A stretch of DNA of 40,198 bases from Methanolobus sp. UBA474 (lineage in GTDB: Archaea; Halobacteriota; Methanosarcinia; Methanosarcinales; Methanosarcinaceae): assembly GCA_002501695.1 (NCBI GenBank), contig DANZ01000117.1:1-40198 (forward strand), written 5' to 3'. Numbering within the stretch: the stretch's first letter is position 1; every line of letters starts with the position of its first letter. Shown one piece after another: positions 16,863 through 25,189 of this stretch. Made by a program: the position numbers and the translations under genes. The notes under the pieces were generated by a model that was not told where the DNA came from, searched no databases, and was given only the letters and a program-made list of their open reading frames with translations.

Positions 16863-17483
16863 ATGACAAAAACTACAGGCAGGATATTGATCATTGTACT
16901 GATAGCTGCGTTTGCATATGCAGGCATGTCATGCGATCCGCCAAAGATAGTACCTGCCGGCTCAGTTGGGGATAGTATGAGATCAAGGGAAGAATTACTT
17001 GAAGAAGGAAATGAGGTCGCAACTTTTGCGGCAGGGTGTTTCTGGGGAGTTGAAGCAAATTTCAGAAAAGTAAAAGGCGTGAAGTATACGCAGGTCGGTT
17101 ATACCGGAGGCAACTTTACTGACCCCACGTATAAAGATGTGTGCGGCGGCCAGACAGGTCATGCAGAGGCCGTAGAGATAATATTTGATCCTGCAGTTGT
17201 CACTTATGATAAGCTGCTGGAGCTTTTCTGGACCATGCACGATCCTACGGCACTCAACAGGCAGGGACCTGATATCGGAAGCCAGTACAGGTCTGCAATA
17301 TTCTACCATAGCGAGGAACAGAGGAATGCAGCCCTCGCATCGAAGATCAACCTTCAGATGTCAGGACGATATAAAACCGGCATTGTTACCGAAATAGTTC
17401 CCGCAGGCACCTTTTATCGTGCTGAGGAATATCATCAGCAATATGTCGAGAAGAGCGGCAGGTCCGGCGGATGTCCGATATGA
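16863..17483 (+). CDS. msrA: Exported peptide-methionine (S)-S-oxide reductase
   Basis: The 206-residue product reduces methionine-S-sulfoxide in oxidised proteins. The catalytic motif GCFWG (Cys 59) is intact, followed by the family blocks YTGGNFTDPTYKDVCGGQTGHAE, DPTALNRQGPDIGSQYRSAI and EEYHQQYVEK; a C-terminal Cys at 204 (SGGCPI) can be the resolving residue. Unusually, an N-terminal hydrophobic segment at residues about 8-22 ends in GMSC, so it is probably exported and perhaps lipid-anchored through Cys 24. A stop codon lies in frame just upstream, so ATG 16863 is the earliest start. A cytochrome-b5-like gene follows after 57 nt and may be in the same operon. Confidence 0.93.
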   Translation: MTKTTGRILIIVLIAAFAYAGMSCDPPKIVPAGSVGDSMRSREELLEEGNEVATFAAGCFWGVEANFRKVKGVKYTQVGYTGGNFTDPTYKDVCGGQTGHAEAVEIIFDPAVVTYDKLLELFWTMHDPTALNRQGPDIGSQYRSAIFYHSEEQRNAALASKINLQMSGRYKTGIVTEIVPAGTFYRAEEYHQQYVEKSGRSGGCPI

Positions 17484-17540
17484 ACGCAGGGTACCCAAAA
17501 GTCTATTAAGTTAAAAAGAAAATGTGTGGGTGGTGAGGAT

Positions 17541-17777
17541 ATGGAAGAATTTACGCTTGAAGAAGTTACAAAATATAATGGCAAAAACGGTCAGAAAACT
17601 TACGTCGTCTACTCCGGCAAAGTGTATGACGTCACAGACAGCGATTTCTGGGACGGCGGGGAGCATATGGGACTTCATGAGGCAGGTTCAGACCTGACAG
17701 AGGATCTTGACATGGAAGCTCCTCACGAGTCCGATGCCCTGGAAAAGTTCAAAGTTGTGGGAGTCGTCAAAAAGTAA
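17541..17777 (+). CDS. Cytochrome b5-like heme/steroid-binding domain protein
   Basis: The 78-residue product begins FTLEEVTKYNGKNGQKTYVVYSGKVYDVT, the classic cytochrome-b5-like opening (leucine-rich start, N-G-K, V-Y-D-V-T). DFWDGGEHMGLHEAGSDLTEDL follows and supplies His residues in the position of heme ligands. Such archaeal one-domain members bind heme or another hydrophobic ligand. The frame opens at GTG 17526, but GGTGAGGAT directly precedes ATG 17541, which is preferred. No signal peptide is present, unlike the upstream MsrA. Confidence 0.9.
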   Translation: MEEFTLEEVTKYNGKNGQKTYVVYSGKVYDVTDSDFWDGGEHMGLHEAGSDLTEDLDMEAPHESDALEKFKVVGVVKK

Positions 17778-17964
17778 CTTCATAGCAGACAGCTCTTCTT
17801 TTCAGGATAGAATAGCCTTTAACACTACCCAAGGTCTGGATGCTGGCACATTTAAAGCGTACTTAGGTACACTCATTTGAAGATTTGCAGGGGACTACAA
17901 AAATGCCAGCGAGTATTTTTTATAACTGACCGGCTTCTTAGGTTGCATCTGAGAGGTGATCTTT

Positions 17965-18402
17965 TTGGTAAGGGTACTTGCAACAGGAACTTTTGACATA
18001 CTTCATCCGGGACACATACTTTTCCTTAGCAGGGCACGTGAGCTCGGGGACGAGCTTTACGTGATAGTTGCAAGGGAATCCATGATAAGGCACAAACCAA
18101 AACCAGTCATCCCGGATGAACAGCGACTGAAAATGGTAAGTGAGCTCAAGGTTGTCGATCGGGCCGTGCTGGGAAGTGAAAGTAACATGTTCGAGCCGGT
18201 CATGGCTATCAAGCCCGACATAATCGCACTTGGATATGACCAGACATTCGACGTCCTGAAACTTGAAAAAGAGTTGCGTGAACGTGATATCAATGCCCGG
18301 ATCGTACGCATCAGCGAGTCAAAGACATGCATGCTATGCAGTACCGGAAAAATAATAAAAAAGATAATTGAACGTTACGGAAATACACCCGTATACCGTT
18401 AA
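17965..18402 (+). CDS. ribL: Archaeal FAD synthetase
   Basis: The 145-residue product transfers AMP from a nucleotide to FMN, forming FAD. The nucleotidyltransferase motif is clear: ATGTFDILHPGH, with HPGH at residues 14-17. The C-terminal SESKTCMLCSTGKIIKKI carries the cysteine pair and the TGxI-like block seen in the archaeal enzyme, which is sensitive to oxygen. The frame opens at GTG 17956, but that codon lies inside GAGGTGAT, a perfect Shine-Dalgarno match, and TTG 17965 follows it at good spacing. It converges on the operon that makes riboflavin, so the end of the FAD pathway is grouped here. Confidence 0.9.
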   Translation: MVRVLATGTFDILHPGHILFLSRARELGDELYVIVARESMIRHKPKPVIPDEQRLKMVSELKVVDRAVLGSESNMFEPVMAIKPDIIALGYDQTFDVLKLEKELRERDINARIVRISESKTCMLCSTGKIIKKIIERYGNTPVYR

Positions 18403-18448
18403 GATCAAATAACTAAAGCCATGGATCGGCAAAGGACGCCGAAAAATA

Positions 18449-19591
18449 TCAGATCAATGCATCCTCGATCCTTGCAAGTCCTTCTTTTATGCGGTCCTGT
18501 GATGTTGCATAGGATATCCTTATAAAGTCCCTGCCACTTTCACCGAAAGCAGATCCGGGGGTCACTGCAACATGAGCATCCATAAGAAGCTTCTCAGCTA
18601 CCTTATCGCCGTCACCGAACTCACTCACATCGGCAAAAGCATAAAAAGCCCCGCCTGGTAACTGGCACTTGATCCCCATTCCATAAAGCTCTTCTATCAG
18701 AAGGTCGCGCCGGGCCTTGAACTTCTGAACCATTTCTGCCAGAGGCTCCTGAGGGCCTTTAAGGGCAGCTATACCGCCATGCTGCACAAAAGTGGTCGTG
18801 TTGCTGATCGAGTGAGACTGTATCTTGAGCATACCTTCAAATATATCAGGCCTGGCACATACATAACCCAGTCTCCAGCCGGTCATTGCATAAGCTTTGG
18901 AGAAACCATTGACTGTGATCGTCCTGTCCTGCATGCCTTCCATTGAGCCTATGCTCAGGTGTTCCTTCTCATAGATGATCTTCTCGTATATCTCGTCTGA
19001 AAGTACAAGGAGGTCATGATCGATCGCCAGGTCCGCAATGTTCTTCAGGGTCTGCCTGTCATATACGGCGCCTGTTGGATTTCCGGGCGTGTTGACAACT
19101 ATCAGCCGGGTCTTGTCGGTAATGTATTCTTCCAGGTTCCGGGGCTTGAAGCGATCGTTGGCATCAGTAGGGACCCATACAGAGTTCGCACCTGCAAACT
19201 TAACAGCAGAATCATAGGAAACCCATGCCGGATCGAACAGAATTGCCTCGTCACCGTCATCGAGGACTGTCAGCATGACCTCAAAGATAGCCTGCTTCGC
19301 TCCCGGAGTTACAAGCACATCGGCCGCTGTTACATCAAGCTTGTTCTCGGTCCTGAGCTTTTCAGCGATGGCATCTCTCAGTCCGGGAATACCCGCGGGG
19401 GGTGTATAGTGGGTCTCTCCACTGTACATTGCCTGGCAGGCCGCATCACATATGTGCTTGGGAGTGTCAAAATCCGGCTCACCCAGGCTGAAGCTGACGA
19501 CGTCTGCGCCCTGTTGCCTTAACTTTGTAGCCAGGTTCGCAACTTTGATAGTTGCAGATTCTTCCACTCTTTTTAGTCTTGACGATGCCAT
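18449..19591 (-). CDS. aspB: Aspartate aminotransferase-type PLP enzyme (class I)
   Basis: The 380-residue fold type I enzyme moves an amino group between aspartate or a related amino acid and 2-oxoglutarate. Visible landmarks are SFSLGEPDFDTP near the N-terminus, VNTPGNPTGAVY (167-178), SDEIYEKI (198-205) and the PLP-binding Lys 232 in NGFSKAYAMTGWRLGY. The final FIRISYATS carries the substrate carboxylate-binding Arg. It lies 44 nt after ribH, but an upstream GCTTAAATAC element about 20-30 nt before the ATG suggests it may also have its own near-leaderless promoter. The exact amino-acid preference is not decided by the sequence. Confidence 0.9.
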   Translation of the reverse strand: MASSRLKRVEESATIKVANLATKLRQQGADVVSFSLGEPDFDTPKHICDAACQAMYSGETHYTPPAGIPGLRDAIAEKLRTENKLDVTAADVLVTPGAKQAIFEVMLTVLDDGDEAILFDPAWVSYDSAVKFAGANSVWVPTDANDRFKPRNLEEYITDKTRLIVVNTPGNPTGAVYDRQTLKNIADLAIDHDLLVLSDEIYEKIIYEKEHLSIGSMEGMQDRTITVNGFSKAYAMTGWRLGYVCARPDIFEGMLKIQSHSISNTTTFVQHGGIAALKGPQEPLAEMVQKFKARRDLLIEELYGMGIKCQLPGGAFYAFADVSEFGDGDKVAEKLLMDAHVAVTPGSAFGESGRDFIRISYATSQDRIKEGLARIEDALI

Positions 19592-19635
19592 GGAGACCCT
19601 TACCCTATTACATAGTATTTAAGCATATCTCTTGC

Positions 19636-20040
19636 TCAAAGACGCTGGACAAGCTTGACGGCAGCTTCAACTGCGCGTTTCCCATAATCAACACGTTCAT
19701 GCGCTTCCATTCTGGTCATACCGGGTCCTGCGATCCCCAGTGTCACAGGTTTGTTATATTCCAGGGACAGGTCGGTTATCTTCCTGGCTGCGTGCTGGAC
19801 AACTATCTCATCATGCTTGGTGGCACCCTGAATTACGATTCCCATGGTAACCACTGCATCGATATCCTTCCGCTCACACAATTTCTTTATCGCAAGGGGC
19901 ATATCATATACACCCGGCACCAGGATCTTTGACACTACTTCGGCGCCGAGGAACTTCGCATGTTCCTCGCCCAGCAATTCCATCTGGTAGGTAAGGTCCC
20001 TGTTGAATTCTGCTATTACAAATCCCAATTTTATGGTCAC
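19636..20040 (-). CDS. ribH: 6,7-dimethyl-8-ribityllumazine synthase
   Basis: The 134-residue product condenses 5-amino-6-ribitylaminouracil with dihydroxybutanone phosphate to lumazine, one step before riboflavin. Family blocks are IAEFNRDLT (substrate loop), KILVPGVYDMPLAIKKL, AVVTMGIVIQGATKHDEIV with the catalytic His, and NKPVTLGIAGPGMTRMEAHERV. The frame opens at GTG 20049, but this codon is inside AGGTGAT. The GTG at 20040, 4 nt beyond that site, is the better start and gives a normal archaeal length. ribC lies immediately upstream in the same direction. Confidence 0.93.
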   Translation of the reverse strand: MTIKLGFVIAEFNRDLTYQMELLGEEHAKFLGAEVVSKILVPGVYDMPLAIKKLCERKDIDAVVTMGIVIQGATKHDEIVVQHAARKITDLSLEYNKPVTLGIAGPGMTRMEAHERVDYGKRAVEAAVKLVQRL

Positions 20041-20064
20041 ATAGATCACCTGTTAATATATGAT

Positions 20065-20529
20065 TCAAATCCTTGCAGGCCCGACATCCTCAAATCCCTG
20101 GCGCTGCCCGGTTCCCGCTTCCCGGATCATCTGTTCGGGCTTGAAAAGCATCTTGACAACGTTAAGGGCATGCTCCCTGGAACGCTGCTCCATCAGAAAA
20201 GCGAGCTCCTTCGCATCCTTTGCCTCATCCTCGTGGACAAATACCTCGATGATGTGGGTGTTTGTCATAAGCTGAGCCTGAATTATCCCGGTGGATGCCT
20301 CATGCGCACAGACCTTATCGGTAGGTTTTGAACCGGGCATGCCAAGAGCCATGACTATGTCACAGCCTTCCTCCTCAATGAGTTTTTTGGCTGCCACAGG
20401 CAGGTCCTTGACGCCCGGGACCGTACGGCGGATGATCCTCACGGAAACGTTCTTCTGTATCTCATCCACCGCAGCCTTGCCCATGTTGAAGCGTGCAAAT
20501 GTTGTATCCACAACTCCGATAGTTGGCAT
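20065..20529 (-). CDS. ribC: Archaeal riboflavin synthase
   Basis: The 154-residue product converts two lumazines to riboflavin. It is the archaeal type, related to lumazine synthase and not to the bacterial RibE. The match is close along the length: GVVDTTFARFNMGKAA, RTVPGVKDLPVAAKKLIEEEGCDIVMALGMPG, KVCAHEASTGIIQAQLMTNTHIIEVFVHEDEAKD and the C-terminal FEDVGPARI. ATG 20529 follows AAGGTGA closely; the GTG at 20535 lies inside that site. The stop of the upstream aminotransferase (20542) is only 12 nt away and ribH follows within 25 nt, so translation is probably coupled. Confidence 0.95.
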   Translation of the reverse strand: MPTIGVVDTTFARFNMGKAAVDEIQKNVSVRIIRRTVPGVKDLPVAAKKLIEEEGCDIVMALGMPGSKPTDKVCAHEASTGIIQAQLMTNTHIIEVFVHEDEAKDAKELAFLMEQRSREHALNVVKMLFKPEQMIREAGTGQRQGFEDVGPARI

Positions 20530-20541
20530 GTTCACCTTAAT

Positions 20542-21696
20542 TTAGAGCAGGGTGTCAAGCACCTCGCTTGCAGCCTCCAGTCCTGCTCCCAGTTCAGAGA
20601 TAACGCCTCTCTTCCTGAGCACTACCTCAAGCTGCTGGAGGGTCAGCATGACATCCTTGGGCATGACATTGCCCATGTTGCCTATCCTGAAGATCTTACC
20701 GCTAAGCTGGTCCTGACCGCCTGCAATAATAATTCCCCTTGCCTTCATATCCTTCTTGATATCGTCGCCGGTGACATCCTGCGGAGCCTTCATTGCAGAG
20801 ACAGTATTGGAGTACCTGGTCTCTCCTTTAAGCTGCGGGAACATCTCAACGCCCAGAGCCGACATTGCTGCACGCACTGCATTTCCTTCGGTAATGTGAC
20901 GCTTTATCCTTGCTTCCATGCCCTCTTCCTTGACAATGTGAAGGGATTCCTGGAGCGCAAAGAACAGCGAGACTGCAGGAGTGTAGGGGGTCTGGGTGCT
21001 GTCCTTGTCCGCACTCTTCTTGTATGCCTTAAGGTCAAGATAGTATGGCATCCGGTCCATACCCTTCATTACCTCAAAAGCGCGCTCGCTTACAGATACC
21101 ATGGACAGTCCGGGAGGTGCAGCTATGCATTTCTGTGAACCGGTCACGGCAATGTCCACACCCCACTCATCGATCCTTACATCATCTCCACCGATAGAGG
21201 TGATGCCGTCCATGATAAAGAGTGCATCATACTTCTTTGTGAGCTTGCCTATCTCTTTTGCAGGATTCAGGATACCTGTAGATGTTTCGTTGTGCACGAG
21301 GGTCAGGACTTTTGCGCCTTCCTGAAGCTTCTTCTCGACCTCGTCCAGATCGAAGGAGTGGCCCCACTCGGCCTTGACAGCATTGACCTTTCCATACCTT
21401 GCTGCAATGTTCTTGAAACGCTCGCCGAACTTGCCGTTCTCCAGGGCAACAACAGTGTCCTGGCTGCCCACAGTGCACCCGACAGCAGCTTCCATACCAG
21501 CCGAGCCGGAGCCGCTTATGACAAAGATATCGTTCTTGGTTTTGAAGACGTCCGCCATTATATCGCGGCAGTCGTCGTACATGGCTGCGAATTCCGAGCC
21601 TCTGTGGTTGATCATGGGCTTTGACATCGCCCTGAGAACACGCGGTGCCACAGGAACAGGTCCGGGCATCATCAGTAATGTATCTTCTAGTTCCAT
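20542..21696 (-). CDS. Class V PLP aminotransferase (serine/alanine-glyoxylate type)
   Basis: The 384-residue enzyme has the class V pattern: MMPGPVPVAPRVLRAM at the start, SGSGSAGMEAAV for phosphate binding (61-72), VHNETSTGI (134-142), and the PLP Lys 189 in VTGSQKCIAAPPG. In methanogens close homologues have been linked to phosphoserine formation or to aspartate and alanine transamination, so the substrate is open. TAGGAGATTTGC precedes the ATG. It heads the run aminotransferase-ribC-ribH-aspB. A likely box A, ATTATATAAT, at about 21824-21833 would give a leader of roughly 110 nt that contains a small palindrome (21774-21787). Confidence 0.88.
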   Translation of the reverse strand: MELEDTLLMMPGPVPVAPRVLRAMSKPMINHRGSEFAAMYDDCRDIMADVFKTKNDIFVISGSGSAGMEAAVGCTVGSQDTVVALENGKFGERFKNIAARYGKVNAVKAEWGHSFDLDEVEKKLQEGAKVLTLVHNETSTGILNPAKEIGKLTKKYDALFIMDGITSIGGDDVRIDEWGVDIAVTGSQKCIAAPPGLSMVSVSERAFEVMKGMDRMPYYLDLKAYKKSADKDSTQTPYTPAVSLFFALQESLHIVKEEGMEARIKRHITEGNAVRAAMSALGVEMFPQLKGETRYSNTVSAMKAPQDVTGDDIKKDMKARGIIIAGGQDQLSGKIFRIGNMGNVMPKDVMLTLQQLEVVLRKRGVISELGAGLEAASEVLDTLL

Positions 21697-21893
21697 GCAA
21701 ATCTCCTAATACTTTGTGAAAGCGTGTGATTGACAGACTCCTGCCATTAAACGGGATAAAGACACATAGACCGGGATCCTGATCCCTTTAAGACAGTGCA
21801 ATACCTGCCTGATTACGTAAGCCTATTATATAATCCTGACTGGTCCTGTTTTAATATAGTGTTTAGACATCCGGTGCGAACTGTATCCGGGGA

Positions 21894-22451
21894 TCATTCT
21901 TTGAGCAGCTGCATGACGTCATGTTTGGTAACAACTCCCACCACATGACCTTTTTCAAGTACCAGGACTGCCGGGTTCTTTTCAAGGATATGGGATATCA
22001 CCTTAATATCGGCATTCGGGGAGACCGTCGGGAAAGAATCGCCCATCATTTCCTTAATTATCATATGCGAGACAGTGGATTTCTTCTTGTCGGCCAGGGA
22101 TCTCACGATCATCTCTTCGGAAATGCTTCCCACCGGAACTCCGTTGGATATGACCGGTATCTGGGAGATATGATACTTCCCCATCATATGGACCGCCGCA
22201 TCCACCTGTTCTTCAGGAGACACCGAAAGAACATTGGTATTCATTATATTGATCACCGAGATATCTTCCTTTTCAGCTTCCTCGAATACTTCAATTATCT
22301 TCCTGAGAGTGGATAATCGCGGATCTACGTCCCCTGATTCAATGCGTGCTATCAAGGGCTGGCTGACTCCCGCGCGCTTTGCAAGGTCGCTCTGCGTCAG
22401 GCTAAGTTCTACCCTCTTTTGTTTTATCTCATCAGGTGTCGGAAGTTGCAT
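21894..22451 (-). CDS. XRE-type HTH regulator with paired CBS domains
   Basis: The 185-residue protein has an N-terminal Xre/Cro helix-turn-helix (residues about 8-58: KRVELSLTQSDLAKRAGVSQPLIARIESG) and two CBS motifs behind it (about 67-120, NIMNTNVLSVSPEEQVDAAV..., and about 130-185, MMGDSFPTVSPNADIKVISHIL...). A CBS pair usually binds AMP, ATP or S-adenosylmethionine, so this is probably a transcription regulator that senses energy or methyl status. This architecture is typical of archaea. An AT-rich box (TCTTAAATATTATAA) about 20-30 nt upstream suggests a short leader. Its target is unknown; the aminotransferase-rib run begins downstream of it. Confidence 0.9.
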   Translation of the reverse strand: MQLPTPDEIKQKRVELSLTQSDLAKRAGVSQPLIARIESGDVDPRLSTLRKIIEVFEEAEKEDISVINIMNTNVLSVSPEEQVDAAVHMMGKYHISQIPVISNGVPVGSISEEMIVRSLADKKKSTVSHMIIKEMMGDSFPTVSPNADIKVISHILEKNPAVLVLEKGHVVGVVTKHDVMQLLKE

Positions 22452-22622
22452 GATTATTACTGAAGGTTATTATAATATTTAAGACATTAGTTTATAGAGG
22501 GAAAGGTCAGCATAAATATGGAAGGAACAGGAAAAAAGCCAGATAAAGGCCAAATGTGTGAAAAAGGAAAAAGGGATAAACAAAATAAGATAAAATAAGC
22601 TGACAGGATCAGATCGTGACCT

Positions 22623-23111
22623 TTAAGATTCCGTACTGACCTCTGTGACAGTGCCATCCTCAGCCACAAATCTCATCTTCCCGTCCTTCATGGTCATCTC
22701 ACTGACCAGCTCGCCGTCGATATTATAGTACTTCCAGCTGGACCTCTCGCCATCCTCGGACCACATGTAGTCTATTTTTGCATATTCATCATCAGGGTTG
22801 TTCGAGTTGAACTCGGCCTTGCACATCTGCACCCCGTCAACTACCTCAGAGCCGATGATTTCCATGGAAACCTCTTCGCCGGTTTCAGGATTGGATGATT
22901 TCCAGGAACTTCCTACAGGACACCAGTCATCTTCATTGCCGGAAGTTACAGTAGACTCGAATTCCACACCATCTTCTTCAGAAGTGACCGTATCTTCAAC
23001 GCCGTTCTCTTCATCTGCCTCTATCTCTTCGCCATCGTTGCTGTCCGTACAGCCGGAAACTGCCAGTGCAAAGACAACCATCACCAGAACAAATAGCCAT
23101 TTTGTTTGCAT
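22623..23111 (-). CDS. Conserved acidic lipoprotein
   Basis: The 162-residue product has a lipoprotein signal (MQTKWLFVLVMVVFALAVSGC, Cys 21), then an acidic linker rich in Glu, Asp, Thr and Val (about 22-60). A compact domain follows, with WCPVGSSWKSSNPETGEEVSMEIIG and VQMCKAEF; its two cysteines may form a disulfide. Repeated short strands ending in MRFVAEDGTVTEV suggest a beta-sheet domain. I do not recognise a family beyond methanogen surface lipoproteins. The frame opens at 23120, but ATG 23111 fits the signal peptide better. Confidence 0.75.
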   Translation of the reverse strand: MQTKWLFVLVMVVFALAVSGCTDSNDGEEIEADEENGVEDTVTSEEDGVEFESTVTSGNEDDWCPVGSSWKSSNPETGEEVSMEIIGSEVVDGVQMCKAEFNSNNPDDEYAKIDYMWSEDGERSSWKYYNIDGELVSEMTMKDGKMRFVAEDGTVTEVSTES

Positions 23112-23171
23112 AGTAACCACGATTAATGCTCTGAGCCGGATAGATTTAAAGGTATCGATTTATTCATAAAG

Positions 23172-24119
23172 TCATCTGAAATAGATAAAAAGACCGGCGA
23201 TGTATGCCAGATACACTCCCAGAAGCAGCCCGCCTTCCCATCTCTCCAGCTTTCTCTTTGTGACACCAAAGATCACCAGAAGCACCATTATCAGCAGCAT
23301 TGCAGGGAAATCATATATCAGGGACTGCGGCAGGATCTCCAGCGTCCTTATCTGAGAGGACACGCCAAGGACCAGGGTAATATCCATTATGTTCGCGCCC
23401 AGTATATTGCCAATGGAAATATCCTGATGCCCCTTGATGAGTGATGAGACCGCAGTTATCAGTTCGGGAAGAGAGGTCCCAAGAGCTACCAGTGTAAGAC
23501 CGATCAGCATCTGTGGCACTCCCAGCCACTCTGCGAGAGTTATGCCTGCATCAACGAGTATACGGCTGCCGATCACTACCATAAAGGCACCGGCAATGAA
23601 AAGAAAGATATCTTTATTCATTTCCAGCAGCGGCGTACGTTCACTCTTGTTGCCATCATTATCGAATATTGCCCGCTGCACCTTGTAATTATAGTACATG
23701 AAGCCCAAGAACACGAGCAAAAGAAGCAGGCCGTCGGTTGCCGAAAGTTTTCCGTCCAGGGTTGTCAGGATGAGCATGAGCGCAGATATCACCATAAAAG
23801 CACCCTTGCGTACAAAACTATGCCTGTCGATATGTATAGCCCTGATAGCAATTACCATACCAAGTATAAGTCCGATGTTGCATATGGTGGAACCAACTGC
23901 GTTACCTACTGAGAGGTCCACATGCCCGAGATATGCTGCTGTCGCAGATACAGCGAACTCAGGGGAAGTTGTGGCAAAACTTACTATCGTAGCACCTATG
24001 ATTATCTTGGGGATGCCGCTCTTCTCAGAGATCGAGACTGCTGATTCCACGAACCAGTCGGCTCCTTTGGCTATCATCAGAATGCTTATGAGCAACAACA
24101 GGGCAGTTTCCAATACCAT
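23172..24119 (-). CDS. Na+/Ca2+ exchanger-family (CaCA) membrane antiporter
   Basis: The 315-residue integral membrane protein has two inverted repeats, each with the alpha motif of cation/calcium exchangers: GATIVSFATTSPEFAVSATAAY in the first half and GLTLVALGTSLPELITAVSSLI in the second, including the ion-binding acidic residues in SPE and LPE. About ten helices are predicted. It resembles the YrbG/CaxA branch and probably exports calcium in exchange for sodium or protons. The open frame extends to 24347, but ATG 24119 starts right before the first helix. A box A, ATTTAAAT, lies about 26-33 nt before that ATG, so the mRNA is probably leaderless, which supports this start. Confidence 0.9.
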   Translation of the reverse strand: MVLETALLLLISILMIAKGADWFVESAVSISEKSGIPKIIIGATIVSFATTSPEFAVSATAAYLGHVDLSVGNAVGSTICNIGLILGMVIAIRAIHIDRHSFVRKGAFMVISALMLILTTLDGKLSATDGLLLLLVFLGFMYYNYKVQRAIFDNDGNKSERTPLLEMNKDIFLFIAGAFMVVIGSRILVDAGITLAEWLGVPQMLIGLTLVALGTSLPELITAVSSLIKGHQDISIGNILGANIMDITLVLGVSSQIRTLEILPQSLIYDFPAMLLIMVLLVIFGVTKRKLERWEGGLLLGVYLAYIAGLFIYFR

Positions 24120-24144
24120 GGGGCAGGTAATAGATAGTATGGCA

Positions 24145-24153
24145 TTTAAATAT
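24145..24153 (-). promoter_or_regulatory. Box A of a probably leaderless antiporter transcript
   Basis: The minus strand reads CATATTTAAATGCC here. Its centre is about 30 nt from ATG 24119, which places the transcription start at or a few bases before the start codon. No Shine-Dalgarno site is visible before that ATG, consistent with a leaderless mRNA. Confidence 0.5.
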
Positions 24154-24299
24154 GCTCCATGATGGCGTCCCCTGAATGCCGGAATTGTAAGATCCACCGA
24201 TCTCCTTAAGATGCAAAAAGCTTTTGCCTTTTCAGGCATATGATTGCAGTGATTTTCTGCATTCAGGACGCACATGCCAGTAAAACAAGAGATGATCCG

Positions 24300-25175
24300 A
24301 TGAAAATTCACCCACGATGTACATATTGCCTGCTTTCGAGGATACATATGGAAGCAGAGTTATCCACAGATGATGAGGAACTAACACATAAGGCCATCAT
24401 GGGCGGGATAGATATACTGAACAGGATGTATGTCCCGGGCATGCCCGCCGCAGTCCTCTCAACAATGATGCACAGGAAAGCTTATGAAATACTCAGCGAC
24501 AATGACCCTTACAGGGAAAAGAAAGAACTGAGCAGTATGACGGCCCAGAGATTCCTTCCTGTGATAAGGTCACATGTGTTCAACGGGGACTCCGATGATG
24601 CAGGCACTTTCAAACGTGCTGTGCTCGCAGCTGTCATCGGGAATTATTTCGATTACGGGGTTATGGGGCTGGACGTACCTATAGATATCTTCGACAGGAC
24701 CTTCACCGAGCATTTTAAACGAGGACTTGACATCGATGATACAGGAAAAATGCTTGGCAGACTGGATAATGTCGTATATCTTGCAGACAACTGCGGGGAA
24801 ATACTTATTGACACACTGGTTTTTGAGGTCATCCGGAAAATGGGAGGGAAGATCACGCTGGTCGTGCGTGGTGCTCCGATACTCAATGATGCTACCATGG
24901 AGGACATTGAGCGGTTCAAATTGGAGGATAAGGTGGACCGTGTGCTTACCACGGGTTCAAATGCAATTGGCGTCTGCCTGGATGAAGCTCCCGAAGAGCT
25001 CAAGGAAGCCCTGGCAAATGCATCCCTGATCATCAGCAAGGGCATGGCCAACTACGAGACCATGTCAGAAGAGAGTTATAGGCCTATAGCTTATTTACTA
25101 AAGGTTAAATGTGATCCTGTGGGAGAGGACATTGGTGCCCCGCTGGGATGCTCTGTTGCAAGGATATTCGAATAA
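24300..25175 (+). CDS. DUF89/ARMT1-like metal-dependent phosphatase
   Basis: The 291-residue product belongs to the DUF89 family of metal-dependent phosphatases thought to clear damaged or overflow phosphometabolites. Landmarks are the N-terminal CTYCLLSR, a Cys pair typical of the archaeal subgroup, and VVYLADNCGEILIDTLVFEVI with the metal-binding DNxGE motif. LVVRGAPILNDATMEDIE and LIISKGMANYETMSE, carrying further active-site residues, follow. The frame opens at 24240, but residues before ATG 24300 do not fit the family. A CooT-like gene follows within 15 nt, so the two are probably one operon. Confidence 0.9.
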   Translation: MKIHPRCTYCLLSRIHMEAELSTDDEELTHKAIMGGIDILNRMYVPGMPAAVLSTMMHRKAYEILSDNDPYREKKELSSMTAQRFLPVIRSHVFNGDSDDAGTFKRAVLAAVIGNYFDYGVMGLDVPIDIFDRTFTEHFKRGLDIDDTGKMLGRLDNVVYLADNCGEILIDTLVFEVIRKMGGKITLVVRGAPILNDATMEDIERFKLEDKVDRVLTTGSNAIGVCLDEAPEELKEALANASLIISKGMANYETMSEESYRPIAYLLKVKCDPVGEDIGAPLGCSVARIFE

Positions 25176-25189
25176 GGAGAGGTAATGAG

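Noticed and set aside
18425..18448. Hairpin TCGGC...GCCGA as the terminator between ribL and aspB
   Set aside because: Only 5 bp and no T-run in either direction.
20060..20100. GATTCAAATCC as a tRNA T-arm
   Set aside because: It is the end of ribC and no acceptor, D or anticodon arm can be drawn around it. No tRNA or rRNA was found elsewhere in the window.
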